Assembly (NCBI RefSeq): GCF_039523795.1
Contig: NZ_BAAAFZ010000046.1
Span: forward strand, 62,001-126,000
Direction of reading: 5' to 3'
Length of the DNA: 64,000 nucleotides
From: Craurococcus roseus
GTDB lineage: Bacteria > Pseudomonadota > Alphaproteobacteria > Acetobacterales > Acetobacteraceae
Shown: positions 9,588-17,675 of the stretch, piece after piece
How positions within the stretch are numbered: position 1 is the first letter of the stretch
Layout: every line of letters begins with the position of its first letter
Notes under the pieces: generated by a model
Databases searched by the model: none
Seen by the model: only the letters and a program-made list of their open reading frames with translations
Told to the model about the DNA's origin: nothing
Translations under genes and position numbers: made by a program

Positions 9588-9705
9588 ACCGGAACGCGGG
9601 CCCGCCGTCGCACAAGCCCTCGTGCGGCGGCGGGGGTCTTCCGCCCGTGCGCGGCCGCCGCTATCTGTGCCAGCCGAAACGAATAATCGCCCCAGGAGGA
9701 CGTCC

Positions 9706-10692
9706 ATGCCCGGCCCGACCCGCCGCGCCGCCCTGACCTTTGGCGCGGCAGCCCTCGCCGCGCCCGCGTTGTCCGGCTTCGCCCGCGCCCAAGGCGCGAC
9801 GCAGCTCGCCATCGCCACCGGCACCACCGGAGGCGTCTATTACCCCCTCGGCGGCGGCCTCGCGAACATCCTGTCCCGCTCCATCCCCGGCCTGTCCGCC
9901 ACGGTGGAGGTGACGGGCGGCTCCGTCGCCAACAACCAGCTCCTCGGCGCCGGCCGCGTCGGCATGATCTTCACCCAGGTAGACGCCAGCGTGGACGCGG
10001 TTCGTGGCGTCGAGCGCTTCCGCGGCCGGCCGGTGAACGTGCGCGCCGTCGCCGTGCTCTACACCAACCGGATGCAGGTGGTGACCACCGCCGCCACCGG
10101 CATCGCCTCCATGGCCGACATGAAGGGCAAGCGCATCTCCACCGGCGCTCCCGGCTCCGCCACGGAACTGATGGCGCTCCGCCTGATCGAAGGCGCCGGC
10201 CTGGACCCCGCCAAGGACTTCCGCGCCCGCGAGCGCCTGTCGCCGGCCGAGAGCACCAACGCCATCAAGGACGGCAAGCTCGACGCCTACTTCTTCGTCT
10301 CCGGCGTCCCCACCAGCGCCATCACCGACCTCGGCGCCAGCCCCGGCATCCAGCTCCGCTTGGTGGACCACGCCGAGTTCGTGCCCCAGATAGTCGAGAA
10401 GCACGGCCCGGTTTACTTCCCCGAGGTCATCCCAGCCGGGACCTACCCGGGGCAGACCACGGACAACAAGCAGATGTCCGTCGCCAACATCCTCGCCGTG
10501 CTGGACACCATGCCGAACGAGCAGGTCACGCAGATCCTGGAAGTGGCCTGGAAGGGCCGCGACGAACTCGCCCAGGTCCATTCCGAGGCCCGCGGCTTCA
10601 CCCTGGAGCGGCAGAAGAGCAGCGCTGCCGGCGTGCCCTGGCACCCGGCCGCCGAGGCGTTCTGGAAGGCCCAGGGCGCCCAACTTGCCTGA
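9706..10692 (+). CDS. TAXI family TRAP transporter solute-binding protein
   Basis: A 328-residue periplasmic receptor of the TRAP-associated extracytoplasmic immunogenic (TAXI) family. An RR-type signal (PTRRAALTFGAAALAAPAL, then FARAQG) precedes the mature protein, which begins QLAIATGTTGGVYYPLGGGL, the diagnostic TAXI opening. KRISTGAPGSATELMALRL in the first lobe is also typical. The ATG follows AGGAGG at the right distance. Its last codons overlap the start of the fused permease gene, so the two form one transport system for an organic acid or amino acid such as glutamate. Confidence 0.92.
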   Translation: MPGPTRRAALTFGAAALAAPALSGFARAQGATQLAIATGTTGGVYYPLGGGLANILSRSIPGLSATVEVTGGSVANNQLLGAGRVGMIFTQVDASVDAVRGVERFRGRPVNVRAVAVLYTNRMQVVTTAATGIASMADMKGKRISTGAPGSATELMALRLIEGAGLDPAKDFRARERLSPAESTNAIKDGKLDAYFFVSGVPTSAITDLGASPGIQLRLVDHAEFVPQIVEKHGPVYFPEVIPAGTYPGQTTDNKQMSVANILAVLDTMPNEQVTQILEVAWKGRDELAQVHSEARGFTLERQKSSAAGVPWHPAAEAFWKAQGAQLA

Positions 10693-12757
10693 GGCGGCCG
10701 CCGCCGCCACCGCCCGCGGCGGCCCCCCTGGCGGCCCGCTGCCGCCGGAGGTCGCGCCCGGCGCGCTCGACGAGGCGACGGCGGCCCGCCTCGAGAAGCT
10801 GATCGAGGAAGAGGAAGGCGCGCAGAACCGCTTTTCCGGCGCGCTGGGCTGGGCGGCGAGCGGCCTCGCCCTGGCGATGGCGCTGTTCCACCTCTGGGCT
10901 GCGTGGGATATCGTGCCCACCACCACGCTCCGCTTCGTCCACGTCGGCTTCGCCCTGGCGCTCGGCTTCCTGCTGTTCCCGGTGGCGCGGCGCTTCCGCC
11001 ACCGGCTGATGCCCTGGGATTGGCTGCTGATCGCGGCTTCCCTGGTCGTCACCTGGTACATGCTGTTCGGCGGCGACATGCTCGGCGTCGAGCCGCTGAT
11101 CGACCGCTACGTCTTCCCCGAGTGGCAAGACCTCGCCATCGGATGGGTGCTGCTGCTATTGGTGCTGGAGGTCACGCGCCGCGCCACCGGCCCGGTGATG
11201 CCGGTCGTGGCCGGCCTGTTCCTGCTCTACGGCTTCTTCGGCAACCTCCTGCCCGCGCCCTGGCAGCACCAGGGCTACACCACCGAACGGCTGATCCCGC
11301 ACCTCACCATCACGCTCGACGGCATCTTCGGCACCGCGGTCGACGTGTCGGCCAGCCTCATCATCCTGTTCACCATCTACGGCGCCATCCTGCAAACCAG
11401 CGGCGCCGGCAAGTTCTTCGTGGACTTCTCCTTCGCGCTGACGGGCGGCCGCGCCACCAGCGCGGGCCGAACGGTGGTGCTCTCCTCCTTCCTGCTCGGC
11501 GGCCCTTCGGGCTCCGGCGTCGCCACCACCGTCACGCTGGGCACCGTGGCCTGGCCGATGATGCGCCGCGTCGGCTACAGGCCGGACGACGCCGGCGGCC
11601 TTCTCGCGGCCGGGGGACTGGGCGCCATCATCTCGCCGCCCGTGCTGGGCGCGGCGGCCTTCCTGATCGCCGAGTACCTCAAGATCGGCTACCTCGAAGT
11701 GCTCCGCATGGCGATCGTGCCGACGGTGCTCTACTACGCCTCGCTCCTCTTCATGGTGGAGCTGGACCAGCGCCGCATCGGCGCCGCCGGCAAGGATGTG
11801 GAGGCGGTGCGGACCGAAGGCGCCGGCGCGCTCGCCCGCCGCTATTGGTTCCACTTCTCGTCCCTGTTGGCGATCGTGGTGTTCATGGTGCTGGGCTACT
11901 CGCCCACCATGTCCGTGCTCTACGCCATGGGCGTCGCCGTGCTGCTCTCCTTCCTGCGCCCCGAGAGCGCGCTCTGGCCCCGCAAGCTGCTCGGCGCGCT
12001 GGCCTCCGGCGCGGTGCAGGCGGTGGGCATCGCCGCGACCTGCGCCTGCGCCGGCGTCATCGTGGGCGTCATCACGCTGACGGGCCTCGGCCTGAAGTTC
12101 AGCGACATCGCCATCCAGGCCGCCGGCGGCGACCTCGTGGTCACCGCGCTCTACACCGCGCTGATCGTCTGGGTGGTGGGGTTGGCCGTGCCGGTCACGG
12201 CCTCCTACATCATCTGCGCCGTGGTGGCCGCGCCGGCGCTGATCAAGCTCGGCGTGCCGGACTACGCGGCGCACATGTTCGTCTTCTACTACGCCGTGCT
12301 GTCCGAGGTCTCGCCGCCCACCGCGCTGAGCCCCTTCGCCGCTGCCGCCATCACTGGCGCCGGGCCGTACCGCACCACGCTCAAGGCGTGGAAGTACACC
12401 CTGCCGGCCTTCGTGCTGCCCTTCGTCTTCGTCACCGACCCGGACGGGGTCGGGCTGCTGCTGGCCTTCAAGCCGGGCATGGGTTGGCTGGACGTCGCAT
12501 GGCAGATCGCGCTCGCCACCGGCGGCTTGGCGCTGTTGGCCGCCGCCTGCCAGGGCTTCGCGCGCGGGCCGATGCGGGGCTGGGAGCGCGCGGGCTTCGT
12601 CGCGGCGGGGTTGCTGATGGTGTTCCCGGCGCTGGTCGAAGCGGCCTCCGGCGGCGCCGTGCCGGCGCCGCACCTGGTCGGGCTGGGGTTGGGCGCCCTG
12701 CTGTTCCTGCTGCATTGGCGGCGCGAGGGGGCAGGGGGTGTGCGGGCCGCCGCCTAG
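10685..12757 (+). CDS. TRAP transporter fused permease subunit (DctQM type)
   Basis: A 690-residue inner-membrane protein that joins the small DctQ-like and large DctM-like subunits, as is usual for TAXI-dependent TRAP systems. The early part (residues 50-200) holds four helices including FHLWAAWDIVPTTTLRFVHV. The large domain carries the conserved LLGGPSGSGVATTVTLGT and GGLGAIISPPVLGAAAF blocks and, later, PVTASYIICAVVAAPALI and SEVSPPTALSPFAAAAITGA. The start is a TTG at 10685 overlapping the receptor gene by eight bases. No better ATG precedes the conserved LEKLIEEEEGAQNR helix. Confidence 0.92.
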   Translation: MPEAAAAATARGGPPGGPLPPEVAPGALDEATAARLEKLIEEEEGAQNRFSGALGWAASGLALAMALFHLWAAWDIVPTTTLRFVHVGFALALGFLLFPVARRFRHRLMPWDWLLIAASLVVTWYMLFGGDMLGVEPLIDRYVFPEWQDLAIGWVLLLLVLEVTRRATGPVMPVVAGLFLLYGFFGNLLPAPWQHQGYTTERLIPHLTITLDGIFGTAVDVSASLIILFTIYGAILQTSGAGKFFVDFSFALTGGRATSAGRTVVLSSFLLGGPSGSGVATTVTLGTVAWPMMRRVGYRPDDAGGLLAAGGLGAIISPPVLGAAAFLIAEYLKIGYLEVLRMAIVPTVLYYASLLFMVELDQRRIGAAGKDVEAVRTEGAGALARRYWFHFSSLLAIVVFMVLGYSPTMSVLYAMGVAVLLSFLRPESALWPRKLLGALASGAVQAVGIAATCACAGVIVGVITLTGLGLKFSDIAIQAAGGDLVVTALYTALIVWVVGLAVPVTASYIICAVVAAPALIKLGVPDYAAHMFVFYYAVLSEVSPPTALSPFAAAAITGAGPYRTTLKAWKYTLPAFVLPFVFVTDPDGVGLLLAFKPGMGWLDVAWQIALATGGLALLAAACQGFARGPMRGWERAGFVAAGLLMVFPALVEAASGGAVPAPHLVGLGLGALLFLLHWRREGAGGVRAAA

Positions 12758-12765
12758 GCCCCGTT

Positions 12766-12789
12766 CCGGCCCGACCGCGGTCGGGCCGG
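12766..12789. terminator. Perfect 24-base palindrome between converging genes
   Basis: CCGGCCCGACC and GGTCGGGCCGG pair perfectly around a GC centre, eight bases after the TRAP permease stop and 41 bases before the end of the converging DUF4142 gene. A strong hairpin here would block both transcripts. No U-tract follows, so termination by this element alone is inferred. Confidence 0.5.
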
Positions 12790-12830
12790 CGCCCCACGCC
12801 CCGGGTGCTTGCACCCAAGCCGGTCGCTGG

Positions 12831-13376
12831 CTAGCGCCGGGGCAGCCGCTGCGCCATGCGCAGGTGTTCTTGCAAGAGCGGCACGTGGCGCGCGGCGAAC
12901 GCCTTCACGTCGGGGTCGGTGCCGTTCGCCGCCTCTTCCTGGTACAGGCGCAGATCCTCCTGGTGGTCCTGGACCATGGCCTGGGCGTAGGCGCGGTCGA
13001 AGGCGCCGCCGCGCAGCTTGGAAAGGTCGTCGTAGATCCGCTGCTGCTCGGCGCCCATCGTGCCCGGCGGCGTGATCTGCTTCTGCTGCGCCAGCGCCGC
13101 CATCTCCTGGTTCGATCGGCCGTGGTGCTCGACCATGTGGCGGCCGAAGCGCTTCACCGCCTCGGACCGGCCGTTCCGCTGGGCGAGCTGGCCCATCTGG
13201 ACCTCCGCCAAGCCGCCGCGCGCGGCCGTGGTCATGAAGGTGGCGTCGGTGGTGGACAGAGTGGGGTTCACCTGCGCTTTCGCCGCGGCGAGCGTGGTGT
13301 CGGCCGCCCTCTGCGTCTGCGCGCAACCGGCCGCAAAGACGAGGGCGAAAGCCGCGCCCCAGAAAACCCGGTTCAT
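12831..13376 (-). CDS. DUF4142 exported protein, possible lipoprotein
   Basis: A 181-residue protein with a short signal (MNRVFWGAAFALVFAAGCAQ), where the AAGC sequence is a near-lipobox. The mature part is a helical bundle of the DUF4142/ferritin-like type: TDATFMTTAARGGLAEVQMG, then RFGRHMVEHHGRSNQEM with closely spaced His and Glu residues, and a last helix ending in VPLLQEHLRMAQRL. Family members sit in the periplasm or outer membrane and are often stress-induced, but their function is unproven. The ATG at 13376 begins the signal peptide; longer in-frame starts add unrelated residues. Confidence 0.85.
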   Translation of the reverse strand: MNRVFWGAAFALVFAAGCAQTQRAADTTLAAAKAQVNPTLSTTDATFMTTAARGGLAEVQMGQLAQRNGRSEAVKRFGRHMVEHHGRSNQEMAALAQQKQITPPGTMGAEQQRIYDDLSKLRGGAFDRAYAQAMVQDHQEDLRLYQEEAANGTDPDVKAFAARHVPLLQEHLRMAQRLPRR

Positions 13377-13588
13377 CGTGTTCCTCCGTCGTCGCGTGCC
13401 GGCAGGAGCCCTCGGGAGTCCTCCGCTACCGGACACGGCCACCGTAGGGGAGGGTCTAACACCGGCCCGCCCCCGGCACCAGTTCGAGCCGGATGCGTCG
13501 TTCGGCGCGTCGGCGCGGGCCTTGGGGGACACGGGCGAGGCCGCGCGGCCTCACCGGCCGGGTCCGTTCCCGCTACCCGCGGTTCCGT

Positions 13589-14830
13589 TCACCGACGCCC
13601 CGCGATCAGCGGCGGCTCGGAGGGGAGGTCCGGGGGTGGGGAGAAGTGGTCCGGAACCCGGCCCGTCAGCGACTCCTGGAAGGCGACCAACTCGTCCAGC
13701 GCCGCTTCGCCGAGGTCGCGGCCGAGCTGCACCCGGGCCATGATCTGGGTCGCGCGCCGCAACTCCGGCACCGAGCCGTCGTGGAAGTACGGTTGGGTCT
13801 TGGCGGCGTTGCGCAAGCTGGGCACCCGGAAGACGAACCGGTCCTCCTCCCGCTTCGTCAGCGCCATGAGCCCGGAGTCGATGTCCGCCGAACCCGTGTG
13901 CTTCCAGTAATCCTCGGCGATGCCGAAGCGCTGCTTCGTCCGCCCGCCGAGGAGGGGGCCGTCGTGGCAGCCGGCGCAGCCGGCCTCGACGAAGCGACGC
14001 AGGCCGCGCACCTGGCGTTCGTCCAGGGCGCCGTCCTCGCCCGCGAGCCAGCGGTCGAAGGGCGCGGGCGTGCGCAGCGTGGCTTGGTAGGCTTGCAAGG
14101 CGACGCCGTAATTGGCCGGGGTGACAGGATCGGCTTGGTCCGGGAAGGCGACGCGGAACATCGCCTCGTGGCCGTGCCGCTCCAGCACCGGGGCGATGGC
14201 GTCGCGGGCGGCGAAGCCCATTGAGCCGGTGATGGACCCTTCGGCCTGGGCGGCGCCCGAGGCGCGGTCGCCGAGCCAGCGCAGGCCGGACGCACCCATG
14301 GCGTTGAACACGCTTTGGGACTGCCGCCCGCCTTGGCGTCCCCTGGCATCGACGGACTTCGGCCGGCTGTCCGAACCCCAGTCGGCCCAGGTGTGGCAAC
14401 TCGCGCAAGCGACCTGCCCGTTGGCCGAAAGGCGCGCGTCCCAGAACAGCGCGCGGCCGAGGCGGGCCTGCGGCGCGTCGATCTCGTCGTCTGGCGCCGC
14501 CGAAACGGCCCCGAACAGACCGTTCGCCGCTTCTCGCAGTTCTTCGTCAGCCATCGGCGCCACGCCGTCCCAGGCGAGCACGACCGAAGCCGCGAGCATG
14601 GCGAAGGTGGTGACGACGACGGTCGCGGACGCTCTTCTGGCCGTCGGCTCCCCGGCCGTCCCGCCGCGCCCGGCAGTTCCGGTCCCCGGGTCCGCCGTCC
14701 TGGTCCCGCCGGCTCCCGTCGCCGCGGTGGGAACCTCAAGGTTGCCGCCGATCGCGCGCGGCTTTTCCGGCTTTTTCCGCAGCAAGGCATCGACCGGCGC
14801 CGCGGTTCGGCCTCTACGAAACCGGGGCAT
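13589..14830 (-). CDS. Di-haem cytochrome c peroxidase-like protein
   Basis: A 413-residue protein with two c-type haem sites, CASCH (142-146) and CAGCH (285-289), in the layout of bacterial cytochrome c peroxidases and MauG relatives: QARLGRALFWDARLSANGQVA leads into the first, and FRVPSLRNAAKTQPYFHDG follows the second. A membrane anchor (about residues 68-87) comes after an unusually long, low-complexity N-terminal tail rich in Gly, Thr, Arg and Pro. It should sit in the periplasm, tethered, and reduce peroxide or oxidise a partner. The ATG at 14830 follows GGAGG; the open frame extends further upstream through an AT-rich promoter-like region and is rejected there. Confidence 0.87.
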   Translation of the reverse strand: MPRFRRGRTAAPVDALLRKKPEKPRAIGGNLEVPTAATGAGGTRTADPGTGTAGRGGTAGEPTARRASATVVVTTFAMLAASVVLAWDGVAPMADEELREAANGLFGAVSAAPDDEIDAPQARLGRALFWDARLSANGQVACASCHTWADWGSDSRPKSVDARGRQGGRQSQSVFNAMGASGLRWLGDRASGAAQAEGSITGSMGFAARDAIAPVLERHGHEAMFRVAFPDQADPVTPANYGVALQAYQATLRTPAPFDRWLAGEDGALDERQVRGLRRFVEAGCAGCHDGPLLGGRTKQRFGIAEDYWKHTGSADIDSGLMALTKREEDRFVFRVPSLRNAAKTQPYFHDGSVPELRRATQIMARVQLGRDLGEAALDELVAFQESLTGRVPDHFSPPPDLPSEPPLIAGRR

Positions 14831-15165
14831 ACGATCCTCCGAGTTGCTAAACCGGCATTCAATTTTCCTCTCAAAGTTGATATAATTTTGGATCAAACAA
14901 CCGTAAATGGACGAAGGAGAACGTTTTCGCGAGTTTGATACGATATCGCACAAATAGCGCTCGGGCCCGGTGCCGCCACCGAGCGGCACAGCGCCATCCA
15001 GGCGTAAAGCCCTTCTTCGTCGAACGGGAGCGGTACACTGCGGGAGCCAATGGCCCGTCCACGTCCTTCGTTCGAACAGGCCATGCGCCTCTCGGTGAGG
15101 CAGCGGGATGGCAACGAGGCGAGGCGGTGCTCGCCCCGGCCGGCCCGGGGCGCTATTCTCCACCT
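14831..15165. other. Divergent intergenic region with AT-rich island
   Basis: The 335 bases between the peroxidase and the YjbF-like gene contain an AT-rich core at about 14848-14960, striking in this GC-rich DNA. It holds a consensus TATAAT at 14881-14886 on the plus strand and likely the minus-strand promoter too. The rest, 14960-15165, shows nothing recognisable. Confidence 0.6.
14858..14886 (+). promoter_or_regulatory. Candidate sigma-70 promoter
   Basis: TTCAAT (14858-14863), a 17-base spacer and TATAAT (14881-14886) point toward the YjbF-like gene, giving a leader of about 270 bases. The -10 is perfect and the -35 matches 3 of 6. On the minus strand TTACGG (14901-14906) and TATATC (14879-14884) could drive the peroxidase gene from the same island. 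Confidence 0.4.
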
Positions 15166-15843
15166 ATGCGCGCTTGGTTCCTGCTGTTCTTGTCGTTATG
15201 CGGGTGCGGCGACACGCCCCTCCGCTCCGCCTGGGCTGGCCTGTCGCACCGCCTGCCGGCCGGAGATCCCATTCCGGCCGAGGCCGCCACCGAAGGTTTG
15301 TCCGAAACCGACGGCCCGGCGCTCCGCCTCCGCGTCGGCGGCCGAACCGCTCAAGCCGTGCTGGTGTCCGAGCAGGGCGACCGGCGCTTGTGGCGGGCCG
15401 GCGCCGGCATCGTCGTCGCCACCGACGGCGGCCGGGTGGTGGCCACCTCCGGCTTGCGCGAGGTGCTGGTCGCCACCCGCTTCGACGGCCCGGACCCGCT
15501 TTCCAACCCCGTCGAGCTGCTGGACCGCCCGGCCGAGACCCGCCGCTTGGTGGACCTGATGCGCTCCGACCGCCAACCGCAAGGGATGCGCTTCGGCATC
15601 CCCGTCCGCTGCCGCCTCCGCTCCGAGCTGCTCGCGGAGGACCCCGCGGTGCTGGTGGTGGAGGAACGCTGCCGCGCCGGCGGGGCCGGGGGCGGCGCCC
15701 ACACCAACCGCTTCTGGTCGGAGGCCGCGACCGGCGCCGTGCTGCGCGGCGAGCAGTGGATCGGCCCCAACATGCCGCCGATGACGGTGGAGTTCCTGCC
15801 ACCGGCGGCCGGGGAAGCGCCGGCCGCCGCCGCGCGCCCCTGA
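15166..15843 (+). CDS. YjbF-like (GfcB family) lipoprotein
   Basis: A 225-residue lipoprotein: signal MRAWFLLFLSLCGC with the lipid-bearing Cys at position 14, an LCGC lipobox. The central strands WRAGAGIVVATDGGRVVATS and GLREVLVATRFDG match the oxidised-tip pattern of the YjbF/GfcB family (group 4 capsule and exopolysaccharide secretion). A C-terminal block contains NRFWSEAATGAVLRGEQWIG. Homologues are outer-membrane lipoproteins encoded near polysaccharide export genes. Here the only polysaccharide-related neighbour is the sugar-phosphate transferase at 16482-17597. Family assignment is by pattern and is not certain. Confidence 0.6.
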   Translation: MRAWFLLFLSLCGCGDTPLRSAWAGLSHRLPAGDPIPAEAATEGLSETDGPALRLRVGGRTAQAVLVSEQGDRRLWRAGAGIVVATDGGRVVATSGLREVLVATRFDGPDPLSNPVELLDRPAETRRLVDLMRSDRQPQGMRFGIPVRCRLRSELLAEDPAVLVVEERCRAGGAGGGAHTNRFWSEAATGAVLRGEQWIGPNMPPMTVEFLPPAAGEAPAAAARP

Positions 15844-15855
15844 CCCCCTACGGCG

Positions 15856-16413
15856 TCAGAAGAACCACTGCCCCGTCGCCTCGAAGTTGGCCAGCACCCG
15901 CGCCGCCACCGCGTCCCAGTCCACCTCGCCGGGCGCCGCCGTCCACTGCGCGCGGAGTTCGCCGCCCGGGAAGGTCGTGGTGTGGACGTTGGAGTAGAGC
16001 GGCACCTCCAACCCGGCGAAGGCCGAGTCCAGCGTGTCGGCGAACTCCTCGATCGAGACGTTGGCCGGGTCGGTCGCCTCCCAAACGCCGCTGACCGTCC
16101 AGGAGCCGTCGTCGTTCAGCACGATGTCCAGGTCGTCGCCGTCCTGCGCCGGGCCGATTTGTCCGAAGACCACCGGCCCGTTCGCGCCGCGGGGCGCGTT
16201 GTGGACGTGCATGATCGTCACGTCGTCGGCCGTCGTTTCCGTTTGCGGGTCCAGGCCGAGCACTGGCCCGAAGTCCACGCCGCTTACGGTGAACTCGTAA
16301 GCCGCCGTCTTGGCGTGGCCGTCCCAGGACACGGTACCCGAGCCGCTCGCTGCGGTGCCGTTGGGCGGGACCTCTTGGTCCCCGGTGAAGGTCAGGGTGA
16401 ATTCGTCCGCCAT
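15856..16413 (-). CDS. CHRD domain protein
   Basis: A 185-residue protein built mainly of one CHRD (chordin-like) domain: FTLTFTGDQEVPPNGTAASG at the start, then the IMHVHNAPRGANGPVV signature and the closing strand NVHTTTFPGGELRAQW. CHRD domains are immunoglobulin-like beta sandwiches, usually extracellular and of unknown biochemical role in bacteria. The visible start MADEFTLTF follows GGGAGGAAAA and leaves no room for a signal peptide, so export would need another route. Acidic residues (Asp, Glu) dominate the middle. It converges on the YjbF-like gene. Confidence 0.82.
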   Translation of the reverse strand: MADEFTLTFTGDQEVPPNGTAASGSGTVSWDGHAKTAAYEFTVSGVDFGPVLGLDPQTETTADDVTIMHVHNAPRGANGPVVFGQIGPAQDGDDLDIVLNDDGSWTVSGVWEATDPANVSIEEFADTLDSAFAGLEVPLYSNVHTTTFPGGELRAQWTAAPGEVDWDAVAARVLANFEATGQWFF

Positions 16414-16481
16414 CGGCTTTTCCTCCCGTGTCCGGAGCCGGCCCGCCGCCGTTGGCACCGCGGAGGTTCCAGCCGGGGCCA

Positions 16482-17597
16482 TCACGCCCCCTTCTCCCGG
16501 GCGTGTCCAGCATCGGACCGAACCAGCACCGAACCGCCGCCGCCCGACCGCCAGCCGAGCCCCGCCCGCCGTGCCCGCCGCGCGACGAACAGCAGCCAAA
16601 GGAGCTGCACCAGCAGCGCCGGCAGCACGGCCAAGGGCTTCGCCCAGGACGCCAGGTGCAGGAACAGCCACGCCAGCCCGGCGTGGAACAGCGCGAAGCC
16701 CCAATGCGCCGCGGCCACCGCCCGCGTGCCCACCCCGGCGCGCTGCGCCATCTGGTAAAGGTGGGTCCGGTGCGCCTCGCCCAGCCGCTCACCCATCAGC
16801 GCGCGGCGGATCAGGGTGAAGCCGGCGTCGAACAAGAGGCCGAACAGCAGCAGCGGCACGAGCAGGAAGCTCACCTGCGACGCGTCCAGCCGCGACGCCG
16901 CCACGGCCAGCACCGCGAGCACGAAGCCCGCGAACTGGCTGCCCACGTCGCCCATGAAGATACGCGCCGGGTGGAGGTTGAACGGCAGGAAGCCCGCGAA
17001 GCCGGCCGCGAGAAACAGCGCCGCCGCGTACAGGAACCACGCCTCCTGGGACGCGGCGACGGCGGCCAGCGCGGCGGAGGCGACCAGCGCCGTGCCGCCA
17101 ACCAGCCCGTCCAGACCGTCCATGAAGTTCACCGCGTTGGTGCAGCCCAGTATCCAGAACAGCGTCAGCGCCGGTCCCGCGAGCCCGAGGTCCACCACGC
17201 CGACCCAGGGCAGCGCGAGCCGCGTCAGCACCAGCCCGCTGCCCAATGCCACCAGCGCCGCGGCGAGCTGCGCGGCGAAGCGCAGCCGGGCTGACAAGGG
17301 CCGCGCGTCGTCCACCAGCGCGACGCCCGCGATCGCCGCCGCGGCGCCGATCACGCCCAGGAATTGCTCGTCCGCGATGCGGGCGAAATCCGCGGCCCGG
17401 TAGAGCGCCAGCATCCCCGCGAGGAAGGCGAGCACCACGCCGACGCCGCCGCCCCGCGGCGTGGGGTGCGCGTGCGCGCTCCGGGCGTTCGGGTGGTCGA
17501 GGATCGGCCAAGCGATCATGGCCCGCACCGCCGCCGCCGACAGCGCGGCGAGGGCCAGGGCGAAACCCATGTGCTGGAGGAAGGCGGGGAAGGTCAT
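16482..17597 (-). CDS. Polyprenyl-phosphate sugar-1-phosphate transferase (WecA/WbpL/MraY family)
   Basis: A 371-residue integral membrane enzyme that moves a sugar-1-phosphate from a UDP-sugar onto undecaprenyl phosphate, the first step of O-antigen or exopolysaccharide synthesis. Diagnostic motifs: HPTPRGGG (44-51), the metal-binding DD at 96-97, NAVNFMDGLDG (154-164) and RIFMGDVGSQ (212-221), then HRTHLYQ in the cytoplasmic loop. About ten hydrophobic segments are seen. The conserved His-box and the lack of MraY-specific loops favour the WecA/WbpL branch over MraY. The C-terminus ends in a Gly-rich cytosolic tail. It lies alone on the minus strand, 79 bases from hemW. Confidence 0.87.
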   Translation of the reverse strand: MTFPAFLQHMGFALALAALSAAAVRAMIAWPILDHPNARSAHAHPTPRGGGVGVVLAFLAGMLALYRAADFARIADEQFLGVIGAAAAIAGVALVDDARPLSARLRFAAQLAAALVALGSGLVLTRLALPWVGVVDLGLAGPALTLFWILGCTNAVNFMDGLDGLVGGTALVASAALAAVAASQEAWFLYAAALFLAAGFAGFLPFNLHPARIFMGDVGSQFAGFVLAVLAVAASRLDASQVSFLLVPLLLFGLLFDAGFTLIRRALMGERLGEAHRTHLYQMAQRAGVGTRAVAAAHWGFALFHAGLAWLFLHLASWAKPLAVLPALLVQLLWLLFVARRARRAGLGWRSGGGGSVLVRSDAGHAREKGA

Positions 17598-17675
17598 CCG
17601 GCCGCGGGTGTGGCCGAACCCCGGGCGCGCGGCAAGGCGGAACGTTCCCCGCGCGGCGGCGGCGATGGCGCCCGG

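Noticed and set aside
14907..14957. 16-codon ORF starting ATG in the AT-rich island
   Set aside because: No ribosome-binding site and no features beyond chance; retained only as part of the leader region.
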